A DNA stretch of 64,000 nt, from contig JANWXW010000002.1 in NCBI GenBank assembly GCA_025057315.1, forward strand, positions 37,499 through 101,498, written 5' to 3'. Positions 14,045 through 23,394 of this stretch are shown piece after piece. The notes below the pieces were generated by a model. That model saw only the letters and a program-made list of their open reading frames with translations, was not told the origin of the DNA and made no database searches. The position numbers were made by a program, and so were the translations under genes. Each line of letters starts with the position of its first letter. Positions within the stretch are counted from its first letter, which is position 1. The stretch is from Myxococcota bacterium (lineage in GTDB: Bacteria; Myxococcota_A; Polyangia; Palsa-1104; JAEUJZ01).

Positions 14045-17000
14045 GAGACAGCGCGTTGCGCACGTAGCGCGCCACCTGGCTGCTCGCCGCTGCGAGTTCG
14101 AGACAGCGCTGGTATCGCAGCCGCGCTAGATCTACCTTCTTGACCTTGTAGGTCAGGTCCGCCAGCAGCACGCATGCCTCCAGGTGCGACGTGTCCAGGT
14201 TCACCGCCTGTTCCGCCGCGGCCACCGCTGCCAGGATCTGACCCTGTGCGTTGAGCAGGCGCGCCTGACAGTGCGGCCCCTCCACCTGCTTTGGCGCCTC
14301 GCGGATGGCCGCCTCGGCCTCCTGGGCTGCCTCGGTCAGGGCCCCGCGCAACAGCAGGGCGCGACACAAACCACCATGTGCCTCGGCCCGCGCCGACAAG
14401 GGATAAGGAGCCCGCTCCCATTCCGCCAGCGCCTCGCGGAATGCGGCCTCGGCCTCCTGGGCTCGGTGGAGCCAGAGGAGCGCGCGACCGGCGCCCAGGC
14501 GAGCCCGAAGCGGTGCCTGCCGGCGAATTGACTTGTAGATGGCCAACGCGGGCGCCGGCTCGCCGGCGCGCAGCCAGGCGGCAGCGGTGTGTTGCGCCAG
14601 CTGAAGGTCCCCCGGGTTGGCGCGTCGCTCCGCCTCCAACGCCGGGGCCGCAGTGGACGTCTGGCCGGACTCGGGCAGCGCCGCAAGAATCAACTCCCCC
14701 CGTCGCAGCTTGCGCGCCGGCACGCCAGCGCGCTGTGCCTCCTGCAGGACCCGCTCGGCATCCTCTCTGCCCCCCGATGCCAGCACGGCATCCACCAGGG
14801 CCAGGTAGTCGTCGATGGATGCCTGGCCGCTGTCGGCCACCCGACGAAATGCCAGGCGCGCCTCCCGGGGCCGTTCCAGCTCCAGGTAGATGCGCCCCAG
14901 GGTCCGGTGTGCCAGCAGCGTCGCTGGTGCCTCCTGAGCCACCCGCTCCAGTTCCGCGATGGCTTCCGCATATCGACCCTGCTCCCACAGCACGCGGCCG
15001 AGCAGAGCCCTGGCCTGGGCAGCATCCGGGTTGCGATGCAGGGCCTGCCGAGCCGCCGCGGCTGCGCGATCGAGATCCCGGCGCTCATAGGCCAGCACCG
15101 CCAAACCATAGTGGGGTGCGGTGCTCGTCGGCGCACCCGAGACAAGCTGCTCCAGTTGCTGGAAGGCATCCCGCTCCGCACCGAGCCGGGCCCGACACAA
15201 CAGACGGTAGGTGCGGCTGACGATGTCGCCGGGGTGAGCCGCCAGCACCTGGTCCAGCAGGGCCCCTGCCTCCTGGTAGCGGCCGACCTGATACAGGGCC
15301 CTGCCCAGCACGCCGAGCAAGCGCCCGCCAACCACGGACCCGGGGGCGAGTTGCATCGCCGACAGCGCGCGCACGACCTTGTTGTGGTGGCCCTTGGACA
15401 GCGCCACCTCGGCATCCAGCAACGTAAGCTCCGGATCGGCGGGAGAGAGGGTGTAAGCCCAGCGCAGGGCCACCTCCGCATCGGCGACGCGGCCTTCGTG
15501 GAGGCGGACCCGGCCCAACCACAGCGCCAGCCGGGCGTCAAAGCGCGCTCCGGGCTCTGCCTGCTGCAGTTCCTCGGCAGCGTCCTCGCCCCGCTGAATC
15601 GCCACCAGCGCCCGCAGCAGATGATGCCACGCCTCTCCGACGTGCCCCAGGGCCTCGCTCCCCGCTGGGAAGCCAGCTCGTGTCGGATCCTGACCGCGCT
15701 CGACCAGCACCATCCCGCGGCCGAGCAGCGCCCGCGGGTGGCCGGGGATCAAGTCAAGCACCGTGCGGTAGGCATGATCTGCTTCCTCGATGTCCCCCTG
15801 CGACAGTGCCACCGCTCCGCGCCACAGGAGCTGATCGACGTTGCGCAGGCTGCCATGGGACAGAATCCGCAGCGCATCCGTGACCTCCCCGCGCTGCAGG
15901 GCGCAGCGCGCCGCCACGTCGCCGTCCTCTTGCTGGCTGCGTTCCCTCTCATCAGGAGGGAGCACCGGACACGGCTCCCCGCGGGACAGTGCTAGCAACA
16001 TCTGCGCCCGGCGCAGCGAGGCCCGCACCTCAGCCCCCCTGCCCTTCTTCTTCATTGCCTCCTGCTCCGCGCGCCGCCACAGGATCAAGGCGGACTCCTC
16101 GCTGCCCTCCCCGTGGTCCGCGCTCAGACGCGCCTCGGCCTCAGCGCCCAAGGCCAGGGGCCGCGGATCGTGCGGCGCAAGACGTGCCGCCTCCAGGTAC
16201 AGGTCCCGCGCCCTGCGCAGATCTTCATATCGTGCCGTTGCGGCCAGGCGCGTGCCCTCCTCCAGGCGCCGTCTGAGTGCTGCGGCCGTGGTCACCACGC
16301 GCATCAACCAGCCAAGGACTATGCCGACGCAGACGAGGCCAAATGAAATCCACAGCGTGGTGAAGGCGCGCCGACGGCGTCGATCAAAGAGCACCTCGAT
16401 GCGGTCCGGCTCGACCACCGGCGCCCCTGGCAGCGGCCCCTCCGGCCCCATCAACCGACGAGCTGTGCTCTCGATGTCGAACTGCAGCGCCGACGGTGCA
16501 GGGGCGGTCGAGGACTCCACTGTCATGGGCAGCGGCGCCGAAGGCAGGCGGAGGGGCTCCAGCTCCACCGGCAAGATGGGCGGCGGTGAGACAACCACCG
16601 TCTGCGTGACCTGCTGCATCCTCTCCTCCTCGGGGGTGCGTACGGCCGGGACCTCGGCTGCGGTCACGCTGGGGTGAGGTGGCGCAGCTGCTGCCTCCTT
16701 GCCCGCGGCCGCCAGGACTCCGGCCGCTAGGGAGGGCTCCTCGCTCTCGGGACTCTCATCGAGGCCCGCAAGCGCAGGCAGCGGCAGCACCGGATCGGCC
16801 AGTTCGGCCGGCAGCTCGCCTGGCCCCGCAAGTGGCAGAGGCAAGCTCACCCCAGGCGTGGGCGGCACCGCCGTCCTGCTCCCAGGACTGGCGGGCGAGC
16901 TCGCCGGGGGGACGGCCTCGGATGCGACAGGCACACCCGAGGGGGGGCGGCTGGGTGGCCCGGTCTCGATGGAGGTCCCGGTCAGCTCCGCAGTGGCAGG

Positions 17001-17588
17001 GAAGATGTCTGGCACCGGTGGCGGTGGCTCGATCTCATCCCCCACACCCACCTGCGGCCCCGAAAGCGGAAAGCGTCCGGAGGCACGCGGCAAGGCCGGG
17101 AGCGGACGTTTGGCCAGCAGCCCGACGGTAGGCAGCTTGCGAACCGGCAGCGTACCCTCACCGCTGGGCGAGCGCAGGGCTGTGGCTGAGGGCCGCCGGC
17201 CATGCCCCAGCGTCGGCGACAGGGGCACCGGCACGGGCACCGCCTCTACTGCCGGCCCTGGTCTCTCTGCAGGCGGGGGCGGCGCCGGGGCAACCGCAGG
17301 TGGGGCAAGCGAGACCATCGTGTTTTGCCGCGTGATGCGCCGCTTCCGTGCCACCGCATCGAAGAGGGCAGCCTGCGCCTCCTCGAGCTCACCGGCCGCA
17401 GACAGCGCCCGACCGAGTGCCAGGCGCAGATCCACGTCGTCGGGTCGCTCCCGCAGGGCCGTGCGACACAGACGGACTGCCTCCTGAGGTCGGCCGGCAG
17501 CCACCAGCAGATCGCACAAGGGCACCGTCTGGGTAGGGTCGGCAGCGGCCAGCTCCCGAAGTCGGGCAATCTCGTCCTCGTGGAGCAT
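14034..17588 (-). CDS. Large TPR-repeat membrane protein with proline-rich linker
   Basis: 1184 residues. An N-terminal TPR pair (about 1-80; AGRPQEAVRLCRTALRERPD) is followed by a Pro/Ala/Val-rich disordered linker (about 95-400), one membrane helix (about 409-431, TTLWISFGLVCVGIVLGWLM) and a long C-terminal TPR array (about 440-1184) with repeated phrases such as YRTVLDLIPGHPRALLGRG and LGRVLWEQGRYAEAIAELE. Topology predicts a cytoplasmic N-terminus and an exported C-terminus. TPR arrays mediate protein-protein contacts; in myxobacteria similar proteins occur with envelope and motility complexes, but nothing here identifies the partner. TAAAGT lies 9 nt before the ATG with no Shine-Dalgarno. 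Confidence 0.85.
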   Translation of the reverse strand: MLHEDEIARLRELAAADPTQTVPLCDLLVAAGRPQEAVRLCRTALRERPDDVDLRLALGRALSAAGELEEAQAALFDAVARKRRITRQNTMVSLAPPAVAPAPPPPAERPGPAVEAVPVPVPLSPTLGHGRRPSATALRSPSGEGTLPVRKLPTVGLLAKRPLPALPRASGRFPLSGPQVGVGDEIEPPPPVPDIFPATAELTGTSIETGPPSRPPSGVPVASEAVPPASSPASPGSRTAVPPTPGVSLPLPLAGPGELPAELADPVLPLPALAGLDESPESEEPSLAAGVLAAAGKEAAAAPPHPSVTAAEVPAVRTPEEERMQQVTQTVVVSPPPILPVELEPLRLPSAPLPMTVESSTAPAPSALQFDIESTARRLMGPEGPLPGAPVVEPDRIEVLFDRRRRRAFTTLWISFGLVCVGIVLGWLMRVVTTAAALRRRLEEGTRLAATARYEDLRRARDLYLEAARLAPHDPRPLALGAEAEARLSADHGEGSEESALILWRRAEQEAMKKKGRGAEVRASLRRAQMLLALSRGEPCPVLPPDERERSQQEDGDVAARCALQRGEVTDALRILSHGSLRNVDQLLWRGAVALSQGDIEEADHAYRTVLDLIPGHPRALLGRGMVLVERGQDPTRAGFPAGSEALGHVGEAWHHLLRALVAIQRGEDAAEELQQAEPGARFDARLALWLGRVRLHEGRVADAEVALRWAYTLSPADPELTLLDAEVALSKGHHNKVVRALSAMQLAPGSVVGGRLLGVLGRALYQVGRYQEAGALLDQVLAAHPGDIVSRTYRLLCRARLGAERDAFQQLEQLVSGAPTSTAPHYGLAVLAYERRDLDRAAAAARQALHRNPDAAQARALLGRVLWEQGRYAEAIAELERVAQEAPATLLAHRTLGRIYLELERPREARLAFRRVADSGQASIDDYLALVDAVLASGGREDAERVLQEAQRAGVPARKLRRGELILAALPESGQTSTAAPALEAERRANPGDLQLAQHTAAAWLRAGEPAPALAIYKSIRRQAPLRARLGAGRALLWLHRAQEAEAAFREALAEWERAPYPLSARAEAHGGLCRALLLRGALTEAAQEAEAAIREAPKQVEGPHCQARLLNAQGQILAAVAAAEQAVNLDTSHLEACVLLADLTYKVKKVDLARLRYQRCLELAAASSQVARYVRNALSLIR

Positions 17589-17597
17589 ACTAGCCCG

Positions 17598-17603
17598 ACT
17601 TTA
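17598..17603 (-). promoter_or_regulatory. -10-like box TAAAGT, 9 nt before the TPR gene ATG
   Basis: On the minus strand TAAAGT is followed by CGGGCTAGT and then the ATG at 17588. No purine-rich ribosome-binding site lies between them. It is one of the series of TAnnnT boxes next to start codons in this window; 9 nt is at the long end of the range. Confidence 0.4.
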
Positions 17604-17783
17604 GCCGGTTTTCCGCGCGCTGAAGAGGATGTTTTCGCGTGGCCCCGAGCTGGCGTCGGCCCTGGGCAGGCCTGCTTGCAACACGGACCCCGCGGTGCTC
17701 GCGCGGGTCTCTCATCCGCGGAACCGACCGCCCCAGACGGCCTTGATCCGAACACCTAGCAATCGAAAAAATGGAAACTGGGT

Positions 17784-17789
17784 TACATT
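17784..17789 (+). promoter_or_regulatory. -10-like box TACATT, 9 nt before the PEGA gene ATG
   Basis: TACATT is followed by TTTGTTGAG and the ATG at 17799, with AT-rich sequence (ATCGAAAAAATGG) upstream. No Shine-Dalgarno is seen. This box and the TAAAGT box for the TPR gene bound the 210-bp divergent promoter region 17589-17798. Confidence 0.45.
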
Positions 17790-17798
17790 TTTGTTGAG

Positions 17799-18428
17799 AT
17801 GTGTCTGCCGCGATGTCTGCTCGCACTGGTCCTGCTGGGCCCTGTCGCTCCAGCCCTGGCCGCCGCACCGCCTGGTTGCGGCGAGGCCCCCGAGCCGGTC
17901 CAGACCTACGTCTCCCGCGCCGAGGAGGCCCGCAGGCACAAGGACCATGCCCAAGAGGCCGAGCAGTACTGGAACGCGTGGTGCCGCTCCGGTGAGTTCT
18001 CGTATCTGGTGCGCATCTGCGAGGCCCACCTGCGCGGTCACGACCGCGAGCGTGCGCGCGAGATTCTACAGTACGCCGAGCGCCGCGCCCTCAGGTGGCC
18101 CTCCCAGGAGCGTCGCGAGGCGCTGCAGCCGTGCCGTCAGGGGCTCCTGGAGGCCTCTCAGACCCCGAGGATGCCCGCAGCACAACCTGCAGCCCCAGAC
18201 CCCGGCCCTCCGGACCACGTCCGCGTCACCGTCCTGACCGATCCGCCGGGTGCACGGGTCTACATCGACAACCAGCTCTACGGCCTGCTGGGCACACCGG
18301 TGTGCATCCTCGTTCCGCGGGGCCTGCACGACGTCCGCATTGAACACCCGGGATACATCCCGCGTCGGCTTAGGATCAACTTCGGTCCGCAAGCGGTGCT
18401 GTCCTTCCCCCTCGAACAGCGCTTCTAG
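17799..18428 (+). CDS. Secreted PEGA-domain protein
   Basis: 209 residues. A signal peptide (about 1-21, CLLALVLLGPVAPALAAAP) precedes a helical, TPR-like central region with several cysteines (about 25-115) and a C-terminal PEGA-type domain (about 145-209): VTVLTDPPGARVYIDN, CILVPRGLHDVRIEHPGY, LSFPLEQRF. PEGA domains are beta-rich modules on surface proteins. It is transcribed divergently from the TPR gene, which may hint at a shared function. The partner is unknown. Confidence 0.8.
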   Translation: MCLPRCLLALVLLGPVAPALAAAPPGCGEAPEPVQTYVSRAEEARRHKDHAQEAEQYWNAWCRSGEFSYLVRICEAHLRGHDRERAREILQYAERRALRWPSQERREALQPCRQGLLEASQTPRMPAAQPAAPDPGPPDHVRVTVLTDPPGARVYIDNQLYGLLGTPVCILVPRGLHDVRIEHPGYIPRRLRINFGPQAVLSFPLEQRF

Positions 18429-18593
18429 CCCGGTGTCCCGTTCTGAGCCCAGGCGGGCGCGACCGGACTCCTGTGGGGGAGCGGGAGGCAAACCAGGCCC
18501 CCGGGCAGCACGCCGCCCACGCAGGGGCGCTGACGTTCGTCGTTGTGACCGTGCCGAGGGGCAAGCCGCCCCATCGCCATGCCGCTGGCCGAA

Positions 18594-18968
18594 TCAGCTT
18601 AGCAGGAAACCGGCGCAGCGCTGGCAAAAGGCAGCCAGACGCTCCAGCGACGCCCGCTCCAGATGATCTCGCCGTGTCATTGCCAGACGCTGCAGGGCGG
18701 CCTCGTCGGGCTCGGTGGTGCGGGTACCGCTTGCGTCGATCCAATCACAGGGGCCCATGCCCGCGAGCACCTCCTGCTGCAGGTAGCGAGCCAGGGCACG
18801 GGCCTGGCGCTCGTCCACCTCCACGCTCCCGGACTCCTCGAGCTGCACCTGGGCGGCGAGGCCGAGCACGCCCGAGCGCAGGAGCAGCCCCAGCGTCGGC
18901 CGGGCGTTCCAGTCTGCCATCTCCAGCACGTGCTCCTCGTCTCCAACGTCCAGCAGTCGCAGGCCCAT
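18594..18968 (-). CDS. Conserved-looking hypothetical protein, 124 residues
   Basis: A soluble mixed alpha/beta protein starting MGLRLLDVGDEEHVLEM and ending in a helix with two cysteines (AAFCQRCAGFLLS). The phrase SGSVEVDERQARALARYL reads like a small helical module. No signal peptide or catalytic motif is seen and I do not recognise a family. It converges on the PEGA gene across a 165-bp non-coding gap. Minus-strand TAGAGT lies 5 nt before the ATG, slightly closer than other such boxes. Codon use matches its neighbours. Confidence 0.65.
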   Translation of the reverse strand: MGLRLLDVGDEEHVLEMADWNARPTLGLLLRSGVLGLAAQVQLEESGSVEVDERQARALARYLQQEVLAGMGPCDWIDASGTRTTEPDEAALQRLAMTRRDHLERASLERLAAFCQRCAGFLLS

Positions 18969-19153
18969 GGACGACTCTACTAGATACTAAGAAGGATAGC
19001 CCAATGGCCGCTCACCAGCGCGAACCTTGACAGTCGAGCACGCAAGACCATACTGGAGCCCCGGTCGGCCCTCCAACGACAACGGCCGGCTTGCGCAGCC
19101 AGCGGTGCTTTCTTTTTGCCCCTCGCGCCGCCCCGGCAGATTCTGAGCAGCCC

Positions 19154-21463
19154 ATGATCTCTGACCGCGAACAGCTCATCGCCCTGGACGAGGAGACCCA
19201 GCGGCGCTACCTCAACTACGCCCTCAGCGTCATCACTGCGCGCGCACTCCCCGACGTGCGCGACGGCCTCAAGCCGGTCCAGCGGCGCATCCTATATGCC
19301 ATGTTCCACGACCAGCGGCTGCGGCCCGATGCCCGCTACCGCAAGTGCGCTGCCGTCGTCGGCGACGTGCTCGGCAAGTACCACCCCCACGGCGACACCT
19401 CGGTGTACGAGGCCCTAGTACGAATGGCGCAGGACTTCAGCCTGCGTTACCCCCTTATCGACGGCCACGGCAACTTCGGCTCCCTCGATGGCGACGCGCC
19501 GGCGGCGTATCGCTACACCGAGTGCCGCCTGCGCCCGATGGCGCTGGAGCTGCTGGAGGAGCTGGGCCAGAGCACCGTGGACTGGCGCCCGACCTTCGAT
19601 GGGGTCCGCATGGAGCCGGTGGTGCTGCCAGCGCGGCTGCCGAACCTGCTGCTCAACGGCGCGCAGGGCATCGCGGTCGGCATGGCCACCTCCATCCCGC
19701 CGCACAATGTCAGCGAGATCATCGATGCGTGCATGGCTCTGATCGATGACCCGAACCTGAGCACCCAGGATCTGCTGCGCTATGTGCGCGGACCCGATTT
19801 CCCCACGGGTGGGGAGATCCTGGCGAGCAAGCAGGAGCTGCGCGAGATCTACGAGCAGGGCCATGGCTCGGTGAAGCTCCGCGGTACCTACCGCATCGAG
19901 GAGCCAGCCGACCGGCGGGGCGCGCCTTCAGTGGTCATTACTTCCATTCCGTATGGGCCGACGCGGGCCTCGATCATGGAAAAGATCGGGGAGATCATCA
20001 GCCAGAAGAAGCTGCCCCAGCTGGTGGACTGCCGGGATGAGTCGACCACCGATGTCCGCATGGTGCTAGAGCTGAAGCGCGGCGCGGACCCAGCCCTGGT
20101 GTTGGCTTATCTTTACAAACACACAGCGCTTCAGATCAACGTCCAGATCAACCTCACCTGCCTGGTGCCAACCGACAATCCCGAGGTGGGTGCGCCGCGC
20201 CAGCTGTCGCTAGCCGAGTGCCTGCGGCAGTTTTTGCGCTTTCGCTTCGACGTCATCACGCGGCGGCTGTCGCACGAGCTGAGCGAGCTAAACCGTCGCA
20301 TCCACGTCCTCGAGGGCTTCGCGCTGATCTACGATGCCCTGGACGAGGTCCTAAAGCTCATTCGCAAAAGTGAGGGCAAGGCCGACGCCGCCCAGCAGCT
20401 CATGCGTCGCTTCTCCCTGGACGAGGAGCAGGCCGAGGCGATCCTGGAACTGAAGCTATACCGGCTGGCGCGGCTGGAGATCCTGGCCATCCAGAAGGAG
20501 TTGGAGGAGCGGCAGCGCGAGCGGCGGCGCTTGGAAGGTCTGCTGCGCAGCGAGGACAAGCGCTGGGCCCTGCTGCGGCGCGAACTGGCCGAGCTGCGCG
20601 AGCGCTACGCTGACAAGAGGCGCACCCGCATTGGTGTGCTGGCCGAGGAAGTGGCCTTCGACCCCGAAGCCTTCATCGTCGCTGAGGACACCCACGTGGT
20701 GCTGACGCGAGACGGCTGGATCAAGCGGGTCGGACAGCTCAAGGACGTCGGCAGCACGCGCGTCCGCGAGGGGGATGAGGTGGTCGCCGTGCTGGCCGGG
20801 AGCACCCGCGAGACGGTGGCATTCTTTTCCAACTTCGGCTCGGCCTATGTGTGCCGCATCGTGGATGTGCCGGCCAGCAGTGGCTATGGCGACCCGGTGC
20901 AGAAGCTGTTCAAGCTCTCCGATGGGGAGCGAGTCGTCTCGGCGCTGTGCTTCGACCCTCGGGTGCGGCCCCAGGCTCCACACCTGCTGGCGATGACCCG
21001 GCGCGGACTCGGGCTGCGCTTTGCCTGGCAGCCCCACGCCGAGCCCTCCACCCGCAGCGGACGTCGCTTCGCCCGGCCGGCCGAGGGGGATGAAGTGCTC
21101 GGTGTGCGCCCGGCACCTGATGACGCCATTGTGGCGGTGGTCTCCCGCAAGGGCCACGCCCTATGCTGCCTGGCCAGCGACATCCACGTGCTGTCCGGGC
21201 CAGGGCGAGGGGTGCAGGTCATCAAGTTGGCCGAGGACGACCAGGTGATCGCTTTCTCCGTGGGTGAGCCGCTCACGGTCGAGAGCGACAAAGGCAAGGT
21301 CTTCACCGTCGGCCTGGCCAGCGAGGTGGTGGGGCGAGGCGGTCGCGGGCGCGAGCTGATAAAGCGCGGACAGATCGTGCGCGTGCAGACGCCGCCGCCC
21401 ACGGTGCCCCAGCTCGCGCCGCTGCGCGAGGACGATCCGGAGGCCGCTGGGCGCAAGCGGTAG
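19154..21463 (+). CDS. parC: Type IIA DNA topoisomerase subunit A (ParC/GyrA family)
   Basis: 769 residues. The breakage-reunion domain is clear: [25 protein letters not shown], the quinolone-determining region [20 protein letters not shown], and the catalytic tyrosine Y121 in [10 protein letters not shown]. The residue equivalent to E. coli GyrA Ser83 is Thr82 and that equivalent to Asp87 is Glu86. The C-terminal beta-pinwheel is present, but I see no canonical GyrA box (QRRGGKG); the nearest is VGRGGRGRE in the last blade. With the ParC-like length this favours topoisomerase IV, but GyrA cannot be excluded without the B subunit. The frame stays open upstream; the ATG at 19154 starts at the family's usual N-terminus. 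Confidence 0.88.
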   Translation: MISDREQLIALDEETQRRYLNYALSVITARALPDVRDGLKPVQRRILYAMFHDQRLRPDARYRKCAAVVGDVLGKYHPHGDTSVYEALVRMAQDFSLRYPLIDGHGNFGSLDGDAPAAYRYTECRLRPMALELLEELGQSTVDWRPTFDGVRMEPVVLPARLPNLLLNGAQGIAVGMATSIPPHNVSEIIDACMALIDDPNLSTQDLLRYVRGPDFPTGGEILASKQELREIYEQGHGSVKLRGTYRIEEPADRRGAPSVVITSIPYGPTRASIMEKIGEIISQKKLPQLVDCRDESTTDVRMVLELKRGADPALVLAYLYKHTALQINVQINLTCLVPTDNPEVGAPRQLSLAECLRQFLRFRFDVITRRLSHELSELNRRIHVLEGFALIYDALDEVLKLIRKSEGKADAAQQLMRRFSLDEEQAEAILELKLYRLARLEILAIQKELEERQRERRRLEGLLRSEDKRWALLRRELAELRERYADKRRTRIGVLAEEVAFDPEAFIVAEDTHVVLTRDGWIKRVGQLKDVGSTRVREGDEVVAVLAGSTRETVAFFSNFGSAYVCRIVDVPASSGYGDPVQKLFKLSDGERVVSALCFDPRVRPQAPHLLAMTRRGLGLRFAWQPHAEPSTRSGRRFARPAEGDEVLGVRPAPDDAIVAVVSRKGHALCCLASDIHVLSGPGRGVQVIKLAEDDQVIAFSVGEPLTVESDKGKVFTVGLASEVVGRGGRGRELIKRGQIVRVQTPPPTVPQLAPLREDDPEAAGRKR

Positions 21464-21520
21464 CAGGTCTGCAGGCGTACCGTTTGCGGTTGTCAGCCCC
21501 CGCGGGGCACCCTAACGTGG

Positions 21521-21527
21521 AAGGAGG
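21521..21527 (+). promoter_or_regulatory. Strong Shine-Dalgarno AAGGAGG before transketolase
   Basis: AAGGAGG lies 7 nt upstream of the ATG at 21535 and decides the start over an earlier in-frame codon at 21484. It marks this as a conventionally leadered gene, in contrast to the TAnnnT-ATG genes nearby. Confidence 0.8.
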
Positions 21528-21534
21528 ACCAACC

Positions 21535-23394
21535 ATGCACACGATGCCTGACCTCCGCGCCCTAGAGATCCTGGCGCGACGCATCCGCCGCTACTCGATC
21601 ATATCGACCACCCGCGCCGGCTCCGGGCACCCGAGCTCGTGCTTGTCTGCGGCGGATCTGATGGCCGCGCTGTTCTTCACCCAGCTCCGCTATGACTTCG
21701 ACGATCCCAAACGTCTGGACAACGACCGCTTCGTGCTCTCTAAGGGCCATGCCGCGCCGGTGCTGTACGCCACCTGGGCCGCCGCCGGGGTGGTCCGGCC
21801 CGAGCAGATCGAGACCCTGCGGGAGCTGCGCAGCGACTTCGAAGGACACCCCACCCCTCGGCTGCCTTGGATCGACGTGGCCACCGGCTCGCTGGGGCAA
21901 GGTCTGAGCAATGCCACCGGCATGGCGATTTTTCTCAAGGAGGTGGTCGGCAGCCAGGCCCGCGTCTGGGTCCTGCTGGGCGACGGCGAGATGTGCGAAG
22001 GTGCCAACTGGGAGGTAATCCCCTTGGCGGCGCAGCGGGGGCTCGACAACCTGGTGGCCATCGTCGATGTCAACCGCCTGGAGCAGAGCACCGCCACCCG
22101 GTACGGCTGGGACCTGTCGGCCTACGCCCGCCCCCTGGCGGCATTTGGCTGGGAAACCATCGAGATCGATGGCCACGACATGAGGGCCTGCGTGGAGGCG
22201 ATGGCCCACGCCGTGCAAGTGAAGGGACGGCCAGTGGCCATCCTGGCCCGCACAAAGAAGGGTGCCGGCGTCTCGCTGCTGGAGGATCAAGACGGCTGGC
22301 ATGGCAAGGCCCTGGACCGTGAGCAGGCAGAGCGGGCCCTGGCCGAGTTGGGCCACGATGACCCCAGCGTCCGGGGTGTCATCCGCGCACCTGCCGGGCC
22401 TGCACTTCGCCCTCCCCATCTGGTGCAGGGCATCCAGGCTCTGGCTGACCCAGACTACCCGCGGGACCGGCCCATCGCCACCCGCCGGGCCTTTGGCGAG
22501 GCGCTCAAGCGTCTGGGCGATGCCCACCCGGGCGTGATGGTGTTCGACGGCGATGTGAAGAACTCAACTTTTACCGAGCTGTTCGAGAGGGCCCATCCGG
22601 ACCGCTTCGTGCAGGCCTACATTGCCGAACAGGCCATGGTCGGCATGGCCGCCGGCGCCGGAGCCCTTGGGGCCGTGCCGTGGGCCGCGACCTTTGCCGC
22701 GTTCTTGACCCGGGCTTATGACCACATTCGCATGGCGGCGCTGAGCCAGAGCAACCTCAAGCTGTGCGGCTCCCATGCCGGCACCAGCATCGGTGAGGAC
22801 GGCTCCAGCCAGATGGGCCTGGAGGACCTGGCGATGTTTCGTGCGGTGTATGGCTCGACGGTGGTCTATCCGGCTGACCCGTTCGCGACCGAGCAGCTTG
22901 TGCGCGAACTGTCGGCCATCCATGGCCTCTGTTACCTGCGCACCACGCGAGCCGCCACGCCGGTGGTGTACGGGCCCGAGGACCGCTTCCCGGTCGGCGG
23001 ATCGAAGGTCCTGCGTCAGAGCGACCACGACCAGCTGGCGATCGTCGCCGCGGGCATCACCCTGCACGAGGCGCTGGCTGCCCACGCGCTGCTGGCGCAG
23101 CAGGGCATTGCGGTGCGCGTCATCGACGCCTACAGCATCAAGCCAATCGATGCAGCGGGTCTGGCCCGCGCGGCCGCAGCCTGCGGTGGGCGCCTCATCA
23201 CCGTCGAGGACCACTGGATCGAGGGCGGGCTGGGCGATGCGGTGCTGGCAGCGCTGGCCGAGGTAGAGGGTGTGCGCGTACGCCGTCTGGCAGTGACGGA
23301 GCTGCCCCATTCCGGCCGTCCTGAGGAACTGCTGGACCTGTACGGATTGAGCGCAGCGAAGATTGCAGCCGCTGTGCGGGGCTTTCTGCAATGA
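21535..23394 (+). CDS. tkt: Transketolase (animal-type, single chain of 619 residues)
   Basis: The thiamine-diphosphate site is intact: GDGEMCEGANWE (about residues 146-157) with the downstream VDVNRLEQS. The N-terminal SGHPSSCLSAADLMAALFF and FEGHPTPRLPWIDVATGSLGQGLS match transketolase. The Pyr domain has YIAEQAMVGMAAGAGALG and IGEDGSSQMGLEDLAMFRAV, the latter close to the shorter vertebrate-type transketolases (about 620 residues) rather than the 660-residue E. coli enzyme. It transfers two-carbon ketol units in the pentose-phosphate and Calvin-type pathways. A 4-bp overlap couples it to the following kinase-like gene. glpX, another sugar-phosphate gene, lies 7 kb downstream. Confidence 0.93.
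   Translation: MHTMPDLRALEILARRIRRYSIISTTRAGSGHPSSCLSAADLMAALFFTQLRYDFDDPKRLDNDRFVLSKGHAAPVLYATWAAAGVVRPEQIETLRELRSDFEGHPTPRLPWIDVATGSLGQGLSNATGMAIFLKEVVGSQARVWVLLGDGEMCEGANWEVIPLAAQRGLDNLVAIVDVNRLEQSTATRYGWDLSAYARPLAAFGWETIEIDGHDMRACVEAMAHAVQVKGRPVAILARTKKGAGVSLLEDQDGWHGKALDREQAERALAELGHDDPSVRGVIRAPAGPALRPPHLVQGIQALADPDYPRDRPIATRRAFGEALKRLGDAHPGVMVFDGDVKNSTFTELFERAHPDRFVQAYIAEQAMVGMAAGAGALGAVPWAATFAAFLTRAYDHIRMAALSQSNLKLCGSHAGTSIGEDGSSQMGLEDLAMFRAVYGSTVVYPADPFATEQLVRELSAIHGLCYLRTTRAATPVVYGPEDRFPVGGSKVLRQSDHDQLAIVAAGITLHEALAAHALLAQQGIAVRVIDAYSIKPIDAAGLARAAAACGGRLITVEDHWIEGGLGDAVLAALAEVEGVRVRRLAVTELPHSGRPEELLDLYGLSAAKIAAAVRGFLQ

Noticed and set aside
18429..18593. Terminator between the convergent PEGA and 124-residue genes
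   Set aside because: GC-rich inverted segments such as GCCCCCGGGC exist, but no convincing stem followed by a T-run is seen on either strand.
21513..21518. TAACGT as a -10 box for transketolase
   Set aside because: A start 7 nt downstream would fall inside the AAGGAGG ribosome-binding site, so it would remove the site; the real promoter is probably further upstream.
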